From Phycisphaerales bacterium (GTDB taxonomy: Bacteria > Planctomycetota > Phycisphaerae > Phycisphaerales > SM1A02), in the NCBI GenBank assembly GCA_012965315.1, contig DTSO01000035.1, forward strand, positions 1 through 36,629: DNA of 36,629 nt, given 5' to 3'. This document shows, in pieces, positions 1 to 9,456 of the stretch. Both the position numbers and the translations under genes were made by a program. Numbering within the stretch: position 1 is the first letter of the stretch; every line of letters begins with the position of its first letter. The notes below the pieces were generated by a model. The model worked only from the letters and a program-made list of their open reading frames with translations. It made no database searches and was not told the origin of the DNA.

Positions 1-839
1 CCATCTTGAGGCAGACGCCTTTCAGAAATATCAAGGTTTGCCATAATCTTGACACGCGACACGATAGGCATGGCTAAGTGCATTGGTGGCGGAACCATCT
101 CATACAAAATTCCATCGATGCGGTACCGCATTTTGAATTCGTCTTCGAAGGGTTCAAAGTGAATATCTGATGCTTTGTCTTTAATCGCTTGCAACAAGAC
201 AAGATTGATGAGGCGAACAATCTTGTTGTCGGAAGCAGCGGAAGCCAACTTTGTCAAATCAGTAGATTCATCGTCACTGTCAAATTTTCCTACATCAGAG
301 GCATCTAAATCAGCCATCATGTCGGCCATAGAAGGACCGCCTGATGAATAACGTTTCTTAATAATTTCGTCAATCTGTTCGGGTGGCGACACTACTGCAA
401 CTACTTTGAAACCCATCAACAATCGAAGGTCATCGGCAGCTCTGTAATTATCTGGTGATTTCAATGCAATCGTTAATAGTTTTGTTGATTCGTCATAATC
501 AACAGGGGCAATTTGATAGGTAGTGGCGCTCTCAACAGGCAGTGTGTCAAACGCAAGTTGTGGAATGGAATCGATTTCAAGTTCAACCCAAGCAAGGCCA
601 GATTGCCCAGCAAGCGCTTTTTGAATTTCGACATCAGTGATGATGCCCATTTCCAACATTATTTCACCAATTTTTTTGCGGTCCCCTTTTTTTCGTGCAA
701 CTTTTTGAATGGAAAGTGCTTCATGCACTTGGTCTCTTGTTAGTACGCCTAACTTAGTTAACACGCGACCAAAACGACGTCCCTTTAACTGAGTAGGATC
801 AGTCGATTTCTTTTTTTTCGTAGTTGATTGTTTTGCCAT
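1..839 (-). CDS. PilB/GspE-family secretion ATPase, 3' end cut by window edge
   Basis: Hexameric ATPase of the type II secretion / type IV pilus assembly family, powering pilin polymerisation at the inner membrane. The first 279 codons are present, from an ATG at 839 (GGAG lies about 13 nt upstream) to the window edge. Residues 1-20 are very basic. Residues 20-160 look like the MshEN/GspE N-terminal domain. Residues 170-200 form an acidic linker. Residues 205-279 begin the catalytic core, with KASDIHFEP, the RYRIDG segment and ERRLPQDG, typical of the family. The Walker boxes lie outside the window. It is the third motor ATPase in a row on this strand, about 180 nt downstream of the PilT-like gene, so it may have its own promoter. 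Family assignment is secure; choice between PilB and GspE is not. Confidence 0.9.
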   Translation of the reverse strand, partial: MAKQSTTKKKKSTDPTQLKGRRFGRVLTKLGVLTRDQVHEALSIQKVARKKGDRKKIGEIMLEMGIITDVEIQKALAGQSGLAWVELEIDSIPQLAFDTLPVESATTYQIAPVDYDESTKLLTIALKSPDNYRAADDLRLLMGFKVVAVVSPPEQIDEIIKKRYSSGGPSMADMMADLDASDVGKFDSDDESTDLTKLASAASDNKIVRLINLVLLQAIKDKASDIHFEPFEDEFKMRYRIDGILYEMVPPPMHLAMPIVSRVKIMANLDISERRLPQD

Positions 840-1020
840 AGTGCTTTGAAGCTCCAAAAAATACGTATTGGTAGAATTGTTACATGATTCGCAATCCAAA
901 GGCTACTGGCAACCATACAATGGTTGATTTTACCATTCGCCACCTAGATTATTCGCCATTAACCGCAGAATTTCAAGGGTAATTCACCAGCAATTTAAGA
1001 AAAAACAAGGATGTTTTGCA
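840..1020. other. Intergenic gap with short inverted repeat
   Basis: This 181-nt gap separates the PilT-like gene from the downstream ATPase. It holds a perfect 7-bp inverted repeat with a 3-nt loop (CAACCAT at 910-916, ATGGTTG at 920-926). No T-run follows on either strand, so it is not an obvious terminator. I see no convincing promoter or small ORF. Confidence 0.4.
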
Positions 1021-2127
1021 TTACGTGGGGTTGTCAAGTTCCTGTCGACCCACTCTGCCGCCTGCATTATGGACTTTTTGGGTCAGGGAATTAGAATCTC
1101 GACCTTTATCGATCATTTCCTCAGCATCAATCATTCCCTTTTCATACAAAGACCACAAGTGGTCATCGAGCAATTGCATGCCGAATTTACGACCTGTTTG
1201 AATTGCGGAGTCAATACGGAATGTTTTATTTTCACGAATGAGATTAGCAACCGCTGGCGTCACAACCAAGAATTCATACGCAGCCACTCGACCAACCTTG
1301 TCTATCCTTCGTAACAATACCTGTGATAACACTGAAATGAGAGCAGTGGATAATTGAACGCGAACCTGCTCTTGCTGATTTGTAGGGAATGCATCAATAA
1401 TACGGTTAATAGTTCCCGATGCACCAGTGGTGTGCAACGTAGCAAAAACCAAGTGACCCGTTTCAGCAGCTTGAATTGCCGCTTCAATAGTTTCTAAGTC
1501 GCGCATTTCACCGACAAGAATAACATCGGGGTCAGCACGAAGAACACGCCGTAACGCTTCCGAGAAACTTGGGACATCGTTACCTACTTCACGCTGATTG
1601 ACGATTGATTTTTTATGGTAGTGGTAATACTCAATCGGGTCTTCTGCAGTCACAATATGTCGTTCAAGATTCGTGTTTACATAGTCAATCATTGTCGCAA
1701 GTGATGTTGTCTTACCTGAACCAGTTGGACCAGTTACGATAAACAAACCACGCGGACGACGAATGAGTTCTTTCAAAATAGTTGGTAAGCCAATTTCTTC
1801 AAAAGTAAGCAATTCATTCGGAATCAAACGTAAGACCAATGTAACATCACCACGTTGCCTGAAAATTGCAACGCGAAAACGAGCTTCAGTTCCAAATGCA
1901 AAACCAAAGTCGCAACTACCTTCTTCCTGTAATTCTTGCTGTGCTTTTTCTGGTGTAATCTGCTTCATCAATGCAACGCAGTCATCACCGTCAAGGACTT
2001 TAGTATCTAAGTTTTTAAGTCCACCATGCAAACGCAGGGTTGGCTTACGACCAACAGTTAAGTGAAGGTCTGATGCGCCGGTACGTACGACGGTGTCGAG
2101 TAGTCTGTCAATTTGGATTGTGGACAT
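1021..2127 (-). CDS. pilT: PilT-like twitching motility retraction ATPase
   Basis: ATPase that depolymerises type IV pili for retraction and twitching. The 368-aa length is typical of PilT. Visible motifs: N-terminal ASDLHL (about residue 18), Walker A GPTGSGKT (133-140), Asp box with AEDPIEY (161-167), Walker B region DVILVGEMRD (201-210), His box GHLVFATLHT (224-233), and a PAVANLIRE segment (291-299) matching the PilT-specific AIRNLIRE motif. It lacks the tetracysteine zinc site of PilB. It starts 26 nt after the upstream PilB-like gene and is probably co-transcribed with it. The start codon has no clear ribosome binding site. PilT versus the paralogue PilU cannot be separated here. Confidence 0.95.
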   Translation of the reverse strand: MSTIQIDRLLDTVVRTGASDLHLTVGRKPTLRLHGGLKNLDTKVLDGDDCVALMKQITPEKAQQELQEEGSCDFGFAFGTEARFRVAIFRQRGDVTLVLRLIPNELLTFEEIGLPTILKELIRRPRGLFIVTGPTGSGKTTSLATMIDYVNTNLERHIVTAEDPIEYYHYHKKSIVNQREVGNDVPSFSEALRRVLRADPDVILVGEMRDLETIEAAIQAAETGHLVFATLHTTGASGTINRIIDAFPTNQQEQVRVQLSTALISVLSQVLLRRIDKVGRVAAYEFLVVTPAVANLIRENKTFRIDSAIQTGRKFGMQLLDDHLWSLYEKGMIDAEEMIDKGRDSNSLTQKVHNAGGRVGRQELDNPT

Positions 2128-2153
2128 AAGTTAATTCGTTTATTTAAGTTCCA

Positions 2154-3893
2154 TTAAATATCTACATTATCAGCAAGAAGGGCTTCTGCTTGTGCGAATT
2201 TCGCAATTTCTTCAGGGGTTGTGTCTCCACGAAGTATCTTAATCTTTCCGTCTTCTACAAGTGTGCGCATACCGCCTCGAATCGCGGCTTGTCTAATTTG
2301 ACCAAGAGGAGCACGGTTAAATGCTAATTCTCGGATTTCGTTATTCATAATCATCATCTCAAATATTGCTTTTCTGCCACGGTAGCCCACGTTTCCACAA
2401 GTTGAGCAACCCACTGGCTTGCAAATATTCGAAAGAGGGACTTCTTCGGATTCTATGCCGACGATTCTCAAAAACTTAGGATCAGGGCTATCATCCTTAA
2501 CTTTACATTCAGGGCATAAAAGACGAATAAGTCGCTGTGCCATTATTGCTTGAATAGAACTTGCAACCAAGTATGGTTTTACTCCCATGTCAATCAACCG
2601 CGTAATTGCAGAGGGGGCATCATTTGTGTGCAATGTTGAGAACACCAAGTGACCAGTCAGTGCCGCTTGTATTGCAATGTCAGCAACTTCACGGTCTCGA
2701 ATTTCACCAATAAGAATTACATTTGGCGCTTGACGTAGCATCGCTCGAAGAATTGCAGAGAACGTCAAACCAATAGAGTCACGAACTTGGCACTGATTAA
2801 TGCCCGCAAAACTATATTCAATTGGATCTTCCGCTGTAATAATTTTTCGGTCAGGCCTGTTCAAAATATCAAGCGCAGAATAAAGCGTTGTGGTTTTACC
2901 AGAACCAGTAGGGCCTGTAACCAACAAAATGCCATTGGGTTTACGAATCAATTTCATAAATGCATCGTAATTCTCTTGCTCAAATCCAATATTCTTCAGA
3001 CCAATACGGACTGAATCTGGGCGAAGAATACGAAGTACGACGGATTCGCCATGGTACGCTGGGCAACAACTAACTCGGAAGTCAATTTGTTCATTATCGA
3101 CTCCCATTTTAATTCGACCATCTTGTGGAATTCTTTTTTCAGCAATGTTTACCCCTGCCATCAACTTTAATCTTGCGAGAATCGCTGGTTGCATTCGCTT
3201 AGGTAAATTATCTCGAATATGGCAAACACCATCAATTCGATACCGAAGGATAACTCTGTCTTCCATTGGCTCGATGTGAATATCAGATGTACGATTGCGT
3301 ACTGCTTCGGTGATGAATCGCGTAACTAATTTTACAATGGGTGCTTGTTCATCATCCATATCAATAGAAGAATCTACTGATTTGTCCACAGATCGGTCAA
3401 CTGAAACATCGACAGAATCGGTCACCAATGAGGTCTCGGAAATGACGTTGCTTTCTTTTCCGGTGACTTTATTGATGTACCCTTGAATCGCCTCTTTCGT
3501 AGAAAGCATTGGCTCAAGCTCACAATTCAATCGAAAACGAAGTAAATCGAGCAGCTCTAGATTAAGCGGGTCATGGATAATAAGTTGTAACTTATCATTC
3601 ACTTTTGCAAGTGGAATAATTGTATGTTTTTGAATAACATCTTTCGGAATGAGGTCGAGATCTGGCGTTTGTTCACCCTCTGCGCCATCTAGTGCGATGT
3701 ATTGCATCCCAAATTGCTCTGCGAGTGCTTTTACGATTGCCTTAGCGTCACAAACACCCTGTTCTTGGAGCACTTCGCCAACTTTTTTTGCTGTTCCAGA
3801 TGCTGCTTCAAGAGCAGTGTTTAACTGCTCTTTTGTAATCACACCTTCTTCAATGAGGATTTCGCCAATTTTTCTTCGTAGTTTTCGTGCCAT
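2154..3893 (-). CDS. pilB: PilB/GspE-family assembly ATPase
   Basis: Extension ATPase for type IV pili or type II secretion, 579 aa from the ATG at 3893. I chose this start because it gives the family N-terminus MARKLRRKIGEIL; an in-frame ATG at 3935 would add 14 unlikely residues. Domains: MshEN/GspE_N at 1-145 (family known to bind c-di-GMP in some members), a repetitive linker at 158-180, and the motor core from about 185. Motifs: SDIHIEP (203-209), Walker A GPTGSGKT (327-334), AEDPIEY (354-360), Walker B VILIGEIRD (392-400), His box GHLVFSTLHT (414-423), and a zinc tetracysteine (C460, C463, C496, C499). It is the first gene of the minus-strand ATPase block, divergent from coaB. Confidence 0.93.
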   Translation of the reverse strand: MARKLRRKIGEILIEEGVITKEQLNTALEAASGTAKKVGEVLQEQGVCDAKAIVKALAEQFGMQYIALDGAEGEQTPDLDLIPKDVIQKHTIIPLAKVNDKLQLIIHDPLNLELLDLLRFRLNCELEPMLSTKEAIQGYINKVTGKESNVISETSLVTDSVDVSVDRSVDKSVDSSIDMDDEQAPIVKLVTRFITEAVRNRTSDIHIEPMEDRVILRYRIDGVCHIRDNLPKRMQPAILARLKLMAGVNIAEKRIPQDGRIKMGVDNEQIDFRVSCCPAYHGESVVLRILRPDSVRIGLKNIGFEQENYDAFMKLIRKPNGILLVTGPTGSGKTTTLYSALDILNRPDRKIITAEDPIEYSFAGINQCQVRDSIGLTFSAILRAMLRQAPNVILIGEIRDREVADIAIQAALTGHLVFSTLHTNDAPSAITRLIDMGVKPYLVASSIQAIMAQRLIRLLCPECKVKDDSPDPKFLRIVGIESEEVPLSNICKPVGCSTCGNVGYRGRKAIFEMMIMNNEIRELAFNRAPLGQIRQAAIRGGMRTLVEDGKIKILRGDTTPEEIAKFAQAEALLADNVDI

Positions 3894-3978
3894 AAGATAG
3901 GAAGTGGCGTTGCCACCTTCGACACATAGTATCATCGTATAAGAGTTCTTCAGGGACTATTGAATCTTTTTCTTCATT

Positions 3979-4638
3979 ATGAGCAGAGTTAATCCAATCC
4001 GAATATTAATCACAGCTGGTGCTACGCAAGAACACATTGATAGCGTTCGATTTATTGGTAACAGATCATCCGGTCAACTAGGTGCTACTCTTGCACTATC
4101 TTCAGCAATTCATGGGTATGAGGTCACCTTGCTACTTGGCGCAAATAGCGTAAAACAGACCGCTCATCCACGCCTTATAACTGTACCTTTTTCGTCTACG
4201 CGTGACTTACAAGCAAAATTATTAGAATTATGGCCAACACACCAGGTCTTAATAATGGCAGCAGCCGTTGCAGATTTCACTCCAATAAGTGGTCAAATTG
4301 AGGGGAAAATTCGGCGTGGCGATTCGCTTCAACTCGACTTAATCCCAACTGACGATTTGGTCTCAGGCCTTGCGAGCAATGCACGTGAAGACCAACGCAT
4401 TCTTGCATTCGCTCTTGACCAAATAGACAACTTGCCTGCCTCTGCTTTAGAAAAACTAGACCGCAAAAAAGTTGACGCAATCGTCGCGAATCCTCTAGCA
4501 ACAATGGATGCAAATACTATTTCTGCTGAAATTTACTGTAAAGACGGCAGACGTTTAGCACCTGCACCAGATTTACAAAAACCAGAGTTTGCAAATTGGC
4601 TGATTGAACATCTCGATGAGATTCTTACTATTACATAA
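3979..4638 (+). CDS. coaB: Stand-alone phosphopantothenoylcysteine synthetase (CoaB domain of Dfp)
   Basis: Ligates cysteine to 4'-phosphopantothenate in CoA synthesis. The 219 residues match only the C-terminal half of the usual bifunctional CoaBC (about 400 aa). Motifs: nucleotide-binding TAGATQEHIDSVRFI near residues 12-26, NRSSGQLG, AAAVADFTP at about 94-102, and a lysine-bearing KIRRG segment. The CoaC flavin decarboxylase half is absent from this window and there is no room for it upstream, since the divergent pilB starts 85 nt away. It heads the coaB-nhaD-usp-thiS-thiG block. Another CoA gene, coaX, lies at 28690. A distant separate coaC is expected; this is inference. Confidence 0.9.
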   Translation: MSRVNPIRILITAGATQEHIDSVRFIGNRSSGQLGATLALSSAIHGYEVTLLLGANSVKQTAHPRLITVPFSSTRDLQAKLLELWPTHQVLIMAAAVADFTPISGQIEGKIRRGDSLQLDLIPTDDLVSGLASNAREDQRILAFALDQIDNLPASALEKLDRKKVDAIVANPLATMDANTISAEIYCKDGRRLAPAPDLQKPEFANWLIEHLDEILTIT

Positions 4639-4676
4639 AACTAGCATTACCCGTTAAACTGTGTGACTTTACAATT

Positions 4677-6128
4677 ATGAATCACTACACACCAAAACCG
4701 TCAAGATCTATTCAAGCAGTTACTTTTATAGCAGCAATTGCCATTGCAATCTGGCTCGCCTTTTGGCTATCTGGAAGTCACGATTCTCACGGATCCCACG
4801 AAGTGCTCATGCCGCACTTTTGGTATATCGGTATCCTTCCTTTTGTAGGAATTTTAGGCGCAATTGCCGTACTACCACTTTTAAATAAAACACGTCACTG
4901 GTGGGAGAGTAATTTAAATCGCTTCTTCATCGCAATGCTCTGTTCTATAGGAACTATCGTGTACATGCTGGTCGTTCTTGGCAAAGATTCGATCGGGCCA
5001 ATGCTTGACCACTCCATTATGAAGGACTTCATTCCGTTCATAATTTTATTATTTAGTTTATACGTTATCAGTGGTGGCATTCACCTCTCTGGCGACTTAG
5101 AAGCGTCACCAAAAGTAAACACAATTTTTCTAGGTATAGGTGCGTTACTCGCAAGTTTCATTGGAACAACTGGCGCAAGTATGCTCCTTATTCGACCACT
5201 TCTAAAAACCAACTCACAACGCAAACATGTAGTCCACACTGTTGTTGTTTTCATTTTCTTAGTTAGCAATATTGGCGGAACACTCTTGCCAATTGGCGAC
5301 CCGCCACTTTTCCTTGGCTATTTACGCGGAGTTCCCTTTATGTGGACACTCGGACTCTGGCCAATGTGGGCGACTGCGTGTTCCATATTGCTTGTTGTTT
5401 ATTTTGTTTGGGACTCAATATTATGGCGAAAAGAAACATTCAAATCTCATCTCCAAGACGAATTACAACATGAACCACTGCGATTACGCGGCGTAACCAA
5501 CTTTATTTTCATAGGCGGAATTGTTGTAGCTGCAGCATTTATTGACTCAAACAAACCACTCATTGGTACCGACTGGCATCCATTCCCATTTCTACGGGAA
5601 CTAGTCATGCTTGGCTTTGTCGCGCTTTCACTTGGCTTCACAAAAAAAGCCATACGAAAAGCGAACAATTTCACCTATGCTGCAATCTTAGAAGTTGCTG
5701 CCCTTTTCTCTGGAATTTTCATTGCAATGCAAGTTCCTTTGATGGTATTAAATGCAAGTGGTGAAGCGATTACTAATGCAATGAATAAACCTTGGCAGTT
5801 TTTCTGGTCAACTGGAACTCTTTCAAGTTTTCTCGATAACGCGCCAACCTATGTTGTCTTTTTCAAATTATCGCAATCACTTCCCGAAGGCGAAATGCTC
5901 ACCGTCAATGATGGGGAAGTCCCCATCTCGTTACTCATTGCTATCAGTTTAGGTTCTGTATTTATGGGTGCTATGACCTATATCGGTAATGGACCAAACT
6001 TTATGGTTAAAGCGATTGCCGAGCAAGAACAAATTGTAATGCCTTCATTCTTTGGTTATATGTTTAAGTACAGTATTCCAATACTGATTCCAATTTTCAT
6101 AATCATCACTCTCCTCTTTTTAATGTAA
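4677..6128 (+). CDS. NhaD/ArsB-superfamily sodium:proton antiporter
   Basis: Integral membrane ion transporter of 483 aa, with roughly a dozen hydrophobic segments spread from residue 15 to the C-terminus. The repeated, partly charged re-entrant motifs [13 protein letters not shown] (about 162-174) and the matching second-half segment [13 protein letters not shown] are typical of the NhaD/ArsB/CitMHS ion transporter superfamily. A DPP motif follows the first. A His-rich loop (SHDSHGSHE) follows the first membrane helix. It lies 38 nt after coaB and only 12 nt before a universal stress gene, suggesting one transcription unit. Substrate (Na+/H+ rather than citrate or arsenite) is inferred from similarity to NhaD-type proteins. 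Confidence 0.82.
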   Translation: MNHYTPKPSRSIQAVTFIAAIAIAIWLAFWLSGSHDSHGSHEVLMPHFWYIGILPFVGILGAIAVLPLLNKTRHWWESNLNRFFIAMLCSIGTIVYMLVVLGKDSIGPMLDHSIMKDFIPFIILLFSLYVISGGIHLSGDLEASPKVNTIFLGIGALLASFIGTTGASMLLIRPLLKTNSQRKHVVHTVVVFIFLVSNIGGTLLPIGDPPLFLGYLRGVPFMWTLGLWPMWATACSILLVVYFVWDSILWRKETFKSHLQDELQHEPLRLRGVTNFIFIGGIVVAAAFIDSNKPLIGTDWHPFPFLRELVMLGFVALSLGFTKKAIRKANNFTYAAILEVAALFSGIFIAMQVPLMVLNASGEAITNAMNKPWQFFWSTGTLSSFLDNAPTYVVFFKLSQSLPEGEMLTVNDGEVPISLLIAISLGSVFMGAMTYIGNGPNFMVKAIAEQEQIVMPSFFGYMFKYSIPILIPIFIIITLLFLM

Positions 6129-6140
6129 AGCGAAACTAAA

Positions 6141-6968
6141 ATGATTAAACGAATATTAGTTGCTCTAAGCGGCACAACTTGCACAACATCCGCCATTCGA
6201 CACGCTGTCGAACTTGCAAAAGAACATGATGCAGAATTAACTGGCGTCACGATTTTTGATCCAGACAAATTACTCGATGTTGGGCCGGTCCCTCTAGGAG
6301 GCGCTGCAGCAGCGCACGAATTAGGCGAACATCGAATGCAACTTGCAACTGAACATATTGAAGCTTCTATTTCTGAATTTGAAACAACTTGCAAAAATGA
6401 AAACATACGCTGTCGAGTTCTCCGAGAAACTGGAGACAGTGCGAACCGACTTCTTGCGGATTGGCGCTACCATGATCTAACAATCATCGGGCTACGCGGT
6501 TTGTTTGAATATGGCGTACTTAATAACCACGGACATTTAGTATTAGATGTAATCGGAAACGGACTTCGCCCTCTGCTTGCCGTTGCAGAAGAATATCGAC
6601 CAATACAACGAGCGATGATTGCGTACGATGGTTCACCAATTGCAGCAAGAGCAATGAAAGCATTCTGCATGCTAGATATCTGGAAACCAATGCCAACAAC
6701 AATCGCTTGTTTTTCCGGACATGAAGGCGACCATGTTGAACTTCTTGCAGAGGCCGGCTCGTACCTTGAAGCCCATGGTTTTGAACAAGCCACTATGTAC
6801 CTAGATGAAAAACCAAGAAAATGCATCTTAGATGCACTTGAAACTTGCAATAGTGACTTACTTGTATTGGGTGCTGCAAAACGATCAAAACTAGGTCGAA
6901 AATTACTTGGCAACACCGCTCGCTACGCACTTGAAAATTCTACTCGACCAATTTTCTTACACCATTGA
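6141..6968 (+). CDS. Tandem universal stress protein (two UspA domains)
   Basis: Cytoplasmic stress or transport-coupled regulatory protein of 275 aa with two UspA-like folds. Domain 1 spans about 1-150 (MIKRILVALSG start). Domain 2 spans about 155-275 (RAMIAYDGSPIAARA start). The C-terminal domain keeps a modified nucleotide-binding glycine pattern, LGAAKRSKLGRKLLGNTA, where the usual final GS is GN. Domain 1 lacks the pattern. The gene is 12 nt behind the antiporter; Usp domains are often coupled to ion transporters, so it may sense adenine nucleotides for that transporter. That link is inferred from context only. Confidence 0.88.
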   Translation: MIKRILVALSGTTCTTSAIRHAVELAKEHDAELTGVTIFDPDKLLDVGPVPLGGAAAAHELGEHRMQLATEHIEASISEFETTCKNENIRCRVLRETGDSANRLLADWRYHDLTIIGLRGLFEYGVLNNHGHLVLDVIGNGLRPLLAVAEEYRPIQRAMIAYDGSPIAARAMKAFCMLDIWKPMPTTIACFSGHEGDHVELLAEAGSYLEAHGFEQATMYLDEKPRKCILDALETCNSDLLVLGAAKRSKLGRKLLGNTARYALENSTRPIFLHH

Positions 6969-6972
6969 TTGC

Positions 6973-6978
6973 TACAAT
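6973..6978 (+). promoter_or_regulatory. Extended -10 box for thiS, 6 nt upstream of its start
   Basis: TGCTACAAT reads as an extended -10 element (TGn plus TACAAT) lying within the usp stop-codon region. Exactly 6 nt separate TACAAT from the thiS GTG, which would place the transcript start at or next to the start codon. No Shine-Dalgarno site is present. No good -35 is seen 16-18 nt upstream. Confidence 0.5.
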
Positions 6979-6984
6979 TCAACT

Positions 6985-7182
6985 GTGATTACTGTAAATG
7001 GAACAACTCATTCTTTTAAAATTGGACAAACCTTAGCAGATTTGTTAGAAGAACTTGATCTTTCAAATCAGGTCTGCGCAATTGAAGTGAACAAAAAACT
7101 TGTACCACACAGAGAAAGAAAAGAATATAAATTACAAGAAGATGACAGCGTTGAAATTGTCTCTCTTGTTGGAGGAGGTTAA
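6985..7182 (+). CDS. thiS: Sulfur carrier protein ThiS
   Basis: Ubiquitin-like sulfur carrier for the thiazole ring of thiamine; its C-terminal glycine is adenylated and thiocarboxylated. From the GTG at 6985 the product is 65 aa, the normal ThiS size, beginning VITVNGTTHSF and ending VSLVGGG with the required Gly-Gly tail. A longer in-frame reading from 6907 would overlap the upstream stress gene and is rejected. The codons for the glycine tail double as a strong GGAGG ribosome binding site for thiG, which starts 4 nt after the stop. A -10-like box sits 6 nt before the start codon. Confidence 0.92.
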   Translation: MITVNGTTHSFKIGQTLADLLEELDLSNQVCAIEVNKKLVPHRERKEYKLQEDDSVEIVSLVGGG

Positions 7183-7185
7183 TAC

Positions 7186-8031
7186 ATGACAACTTTAACG
7201 ACAAACGAAATTCCACCGCTGCAACTTAAAGACATAACCCTGTCAAGCCGCCTAGTTGTTGGCACTGGCAAATACCCTACGTATGAAACAATGCAAGATG
7301 CTTTGAAAGAAAGTGGATGCAGCGCAGTTACAGTTGCCGTCAGACGAGAGCGACTTGTAGATGACCAAGGCCGTTCCATATTAGATTTTATTGATTGTGA
7401 TACATATACAATTCTTCCAAACACCGCTGGATGTTTCACCGCGAAAGACGCGATTCGAGTCGCGCATCTTGGTCGTGACATACTTGAACAACTGCAAAAC
7501 GCTGGAAGCAGTTGGGTAAAACTTGAAGTTCTCGGAGATAAAACTACGTTACTCCCTGATCCAGTAGGCACGTTGGAAGCGTGCAAAGAATTAGTTGCTG
7601 ATGGATTTTCTGTCATGTGTTACACAAGCGATGATCCGATAATGGCAACAAGAATTCGCGACGCTGGTGCAACTTGCGTCATGCCTGCGGGAAGCCCAAT
7701 TGGAACAGGTAGAGGGATTGCAAACCCATGTGCGATTAAACTCTGCATTGATTTACTGAAAAAACCAGAACATGGCGGAGAACCAGACTACCCAGTCATT
7801 GTTGACGCAGGAGTTGGAACACCTAGCGATGTTACGATTGCAATGGAACTTGGTGCTGACGGTGTTCTTCTTAACACTGGAATTGCACATGCAAAGAATC
7901 CTGTCCAAATGGCCCGAGCAATGCGCTTCGCTTGCGAAGCTGGATTCCACGGTTTCCAGAGTGGACGAATCCCTCGAAAATTACATGCAACCGCTTCATC
8001 ACCCTGGGACGGCACAATCGCTGGCGAATAA
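7186..8031 (+). CDS. thiG: Thiazole synthase ThiG
   Basis: TIM-barrel enzyme that condenses deoxyxylulose phosphate, dehydroglycine and ThiS thiocarboxylate into the thiazole phosphate of thiamine. The 281 aa are within the family range. Visible signatures: [14 protein letters not shown] near residue 20, [15 protein letters not shown] with the Schiff-base lysine (about residue 111), [23 protein letters not shown] and [12 protein letters not shown]. The ATG is preceded by a GGAGGAGG site located in the end of thiS, so the two are translationally coupled. No other thi gene is in the window. It converges on the phosphomannomutase gene with a 28-nt gap. Confidence 0.97.
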   Translation: MTTLTTNEIPPLQLKDITLSSRLVVGTGKYPTYETMQDALKESGCSAVTVAVRRERLVDDQGRSILDFIDCDTYTILPNTAGCFTAKDAIRVAHLGRDILEQLQNAGSSWVKLEVLGDKTTLLPDPVGTLEACKELVADGFSVMCYTSDDPIMATRIRDAGATCVMPAGSPIGTGRGIANPCAIKLCIDLLKKPEHGGEPDYPVIVDAGVGTPSDVTIAMELGADGVLLNTGIAHAKNPVQMARAMRFACEAGFHGFQSGRIPRKLHATASSPWDGTIAGE

Positions 8032-8059
8032 CCCACGAATTTTATTAACTATCGTCTAA

Positions 8060-9433
8060 TTAATGGTCGACGCGTGTGCCGAGAAATTGAGAAACTTCAG
8101 CGACACGAGTAAGAACTTCTTCCTCAGTTGATGCTTCAAGATTCAACCGAAGCAACGGCTCCGTATTGGAACCACGCACGTTACACCACCAAGCACCGCA
8201 ATCCACTGTTACACCATCAAGCCGATCTACTTCTGCATCAGGATATGCAGAGACAAGTTTCGCCATAGCCTCGTCTTTGTCAGAAGTTTCAAAGTTTATT
8301 TCACCACTCTGACAATAGGACCGATGCGGAGCAATTTGCGAACTCATAGTTTGTTCACTTCCAGCGATAGCGCTTACAACTGCTGCAAATGCCATCGCGC
8401 CACTATCCGCATAAAAGTTATCTCTGAAGTAGAAATGACCGGACAATTCCCCACCAAAAGGAGCATCGTGTTCAGCCATCGCCTGTTTCATAAAAACATG
8501 ACCAACACGAGAACGAACGCTTTTTCCTCCAGCAGAAGCAACTGATGTCGCAACTGCGTGGCTTGAACGTAAATCAAATACGATTGATCCACTATCTTTT
8601 TCATGCTTCAAAAATTTAGGCGCAAGCCATGCAGTAATTAAATCGCAACCAACAATGGTGCCCATTTCATCAACAACCATACATCGATCTGCGTCGCCAT
8701 CAAAGCAAATACCAAGGTCGCATGTATGTTCTACAACAGCATCGATAGTCTGCTGCAAGTTTGCATCGACAAGTGGATTTGGCTCGTGAACAAAGGTCCC
8801 CTTGTCATTTTCAAAATTGATTTCAATTAATTCCAAACCCTTAACGCCTCTGAATAATTTAGGGACCATCGTTCCCGCCATTCCATTTGACGCATCTATA
8901 GCTGCTTTAATTACTATCTCGCCAGATTGTATTCGTGGATCTAGATATGTAAAAACATGCGCTTTGTACTGGTCCCACAAATCAACTGAACTTTCGTCGC
9001 CTCGTTCGTCGCAATTTGAATCATTTTGCTGATGTATCGCCATAGATTCAACCAATTCAAGTCCTGTGCCCATACCAACTGGCTTAGCTTTTGCTCTACA
9101 AATTTTAAAACCATTGTATTGAATTGGATTATGCGAAGCAGTGGTCTGAATGCCCCCTATTGCATTCAAGTGATTGACTGCAAAAGCAATGAATGGCGTA
9201 TCGACTAAACCAACATCTATCACATCTGCCCCAGACGAAAGCACGCCATCTTTAAGTGCATTCACAAGTGAAGGTGAACTTGGTCGCATATCGTGCCCGA
9301 CAACCACCGCGCCCTTCCCACCTGCTTCTTCAAGAAGTAACGTTCCGGTTGCCAAACCAATTTGCCTGGCGATTTCTTCGTTAAGCGGCTCAGGATAAAC
9401 TGCGCGAACATCATAAGCTTTGAATACTGTCAT
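8060..9433 (-). CDS. Phosphomannomutase / phosphoglucomutase (ManB type)
   Basis: Alpha-D-phosphohexomutase interconverting hexose 6- and 1-phosphates for surface glycans. From the ATG at 9433 it is 457 aa, beginning MTVFKAYDVRAVYP, the normal N-terminus; a TTG at 9466 would add 11 atypical residues. Motifs: catalytic phosphoserine loop TTASHNP, metal loop DGDADRC, sugar-binding GELSGHFYFRD, and the C-terminal phosphate-binding RGSNTEPLLR. It is the last gene of the mrdA-rodA-rsmG-dinG unit and starts 23 nt after the dinG stop. Mannose versus glucose specificity cannot be told from sequence; both activities are common in this subgroup. Confidence 0.93.
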   Translation of the reverse strand: MTVFKAYDVRAVYPEPLNEEIARQIGLATGTLLLEEAGGKGAVVVGHDMRPSSPSLVNALKDGVLSSGADVIDVGLVDTPFIAFAVNHLNAIGGIQTTASHNPIQYNGFKICRAKAKPVGMGTGLELVESMAIHQQNDSNCDERGDESSVDLWDQYKAHVFTYLDPRIQSGEIVIKAAIDASNGMAGTMVPKLFRGVKGLELIEINFENDKGTFVHEPNPLVDANLQQTIDAVVEHTCDLGICFDGDADRCMVVDEMGTIVGCDLITAWLAPKFLKHEKDSGSIVFDLRSSHAVATSVASAGGKSVRSRVGHVFMKQAMAEHDAPFGGELSGHFYFRDNFYADSGAMAFAAVVSAIAGSEQTMSSQIAPHRSYCQSGEINFETSDKDEAMAKLVSAYPDAEVDRLDGVTVDCGAWWCNVRGSNTEPLLRLNLEASTEEEVLTRVAEVSQFLGTRVDH

Positions 9434-9456
9434 ACAGGCATCATACACGGTCAGTT

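Noticed and set aside
910-926. Inverted repeat as a terminator
   Set aside because: The stem is 7 bp with a 3-nt loop and no T-run on either strand.
4670-4675. TACAAT just before the antiporter ATG
   Set aside because: Only 1 nt separates it from the ATG, so a transcript from it would start past the start codon; it does not fit the 6-nt pattern.
6907-6984. Longer N-terminus for ThiS
   Set aside because: It lies inside the end of the stress protein gene and would make ThiS 26 residues too long.
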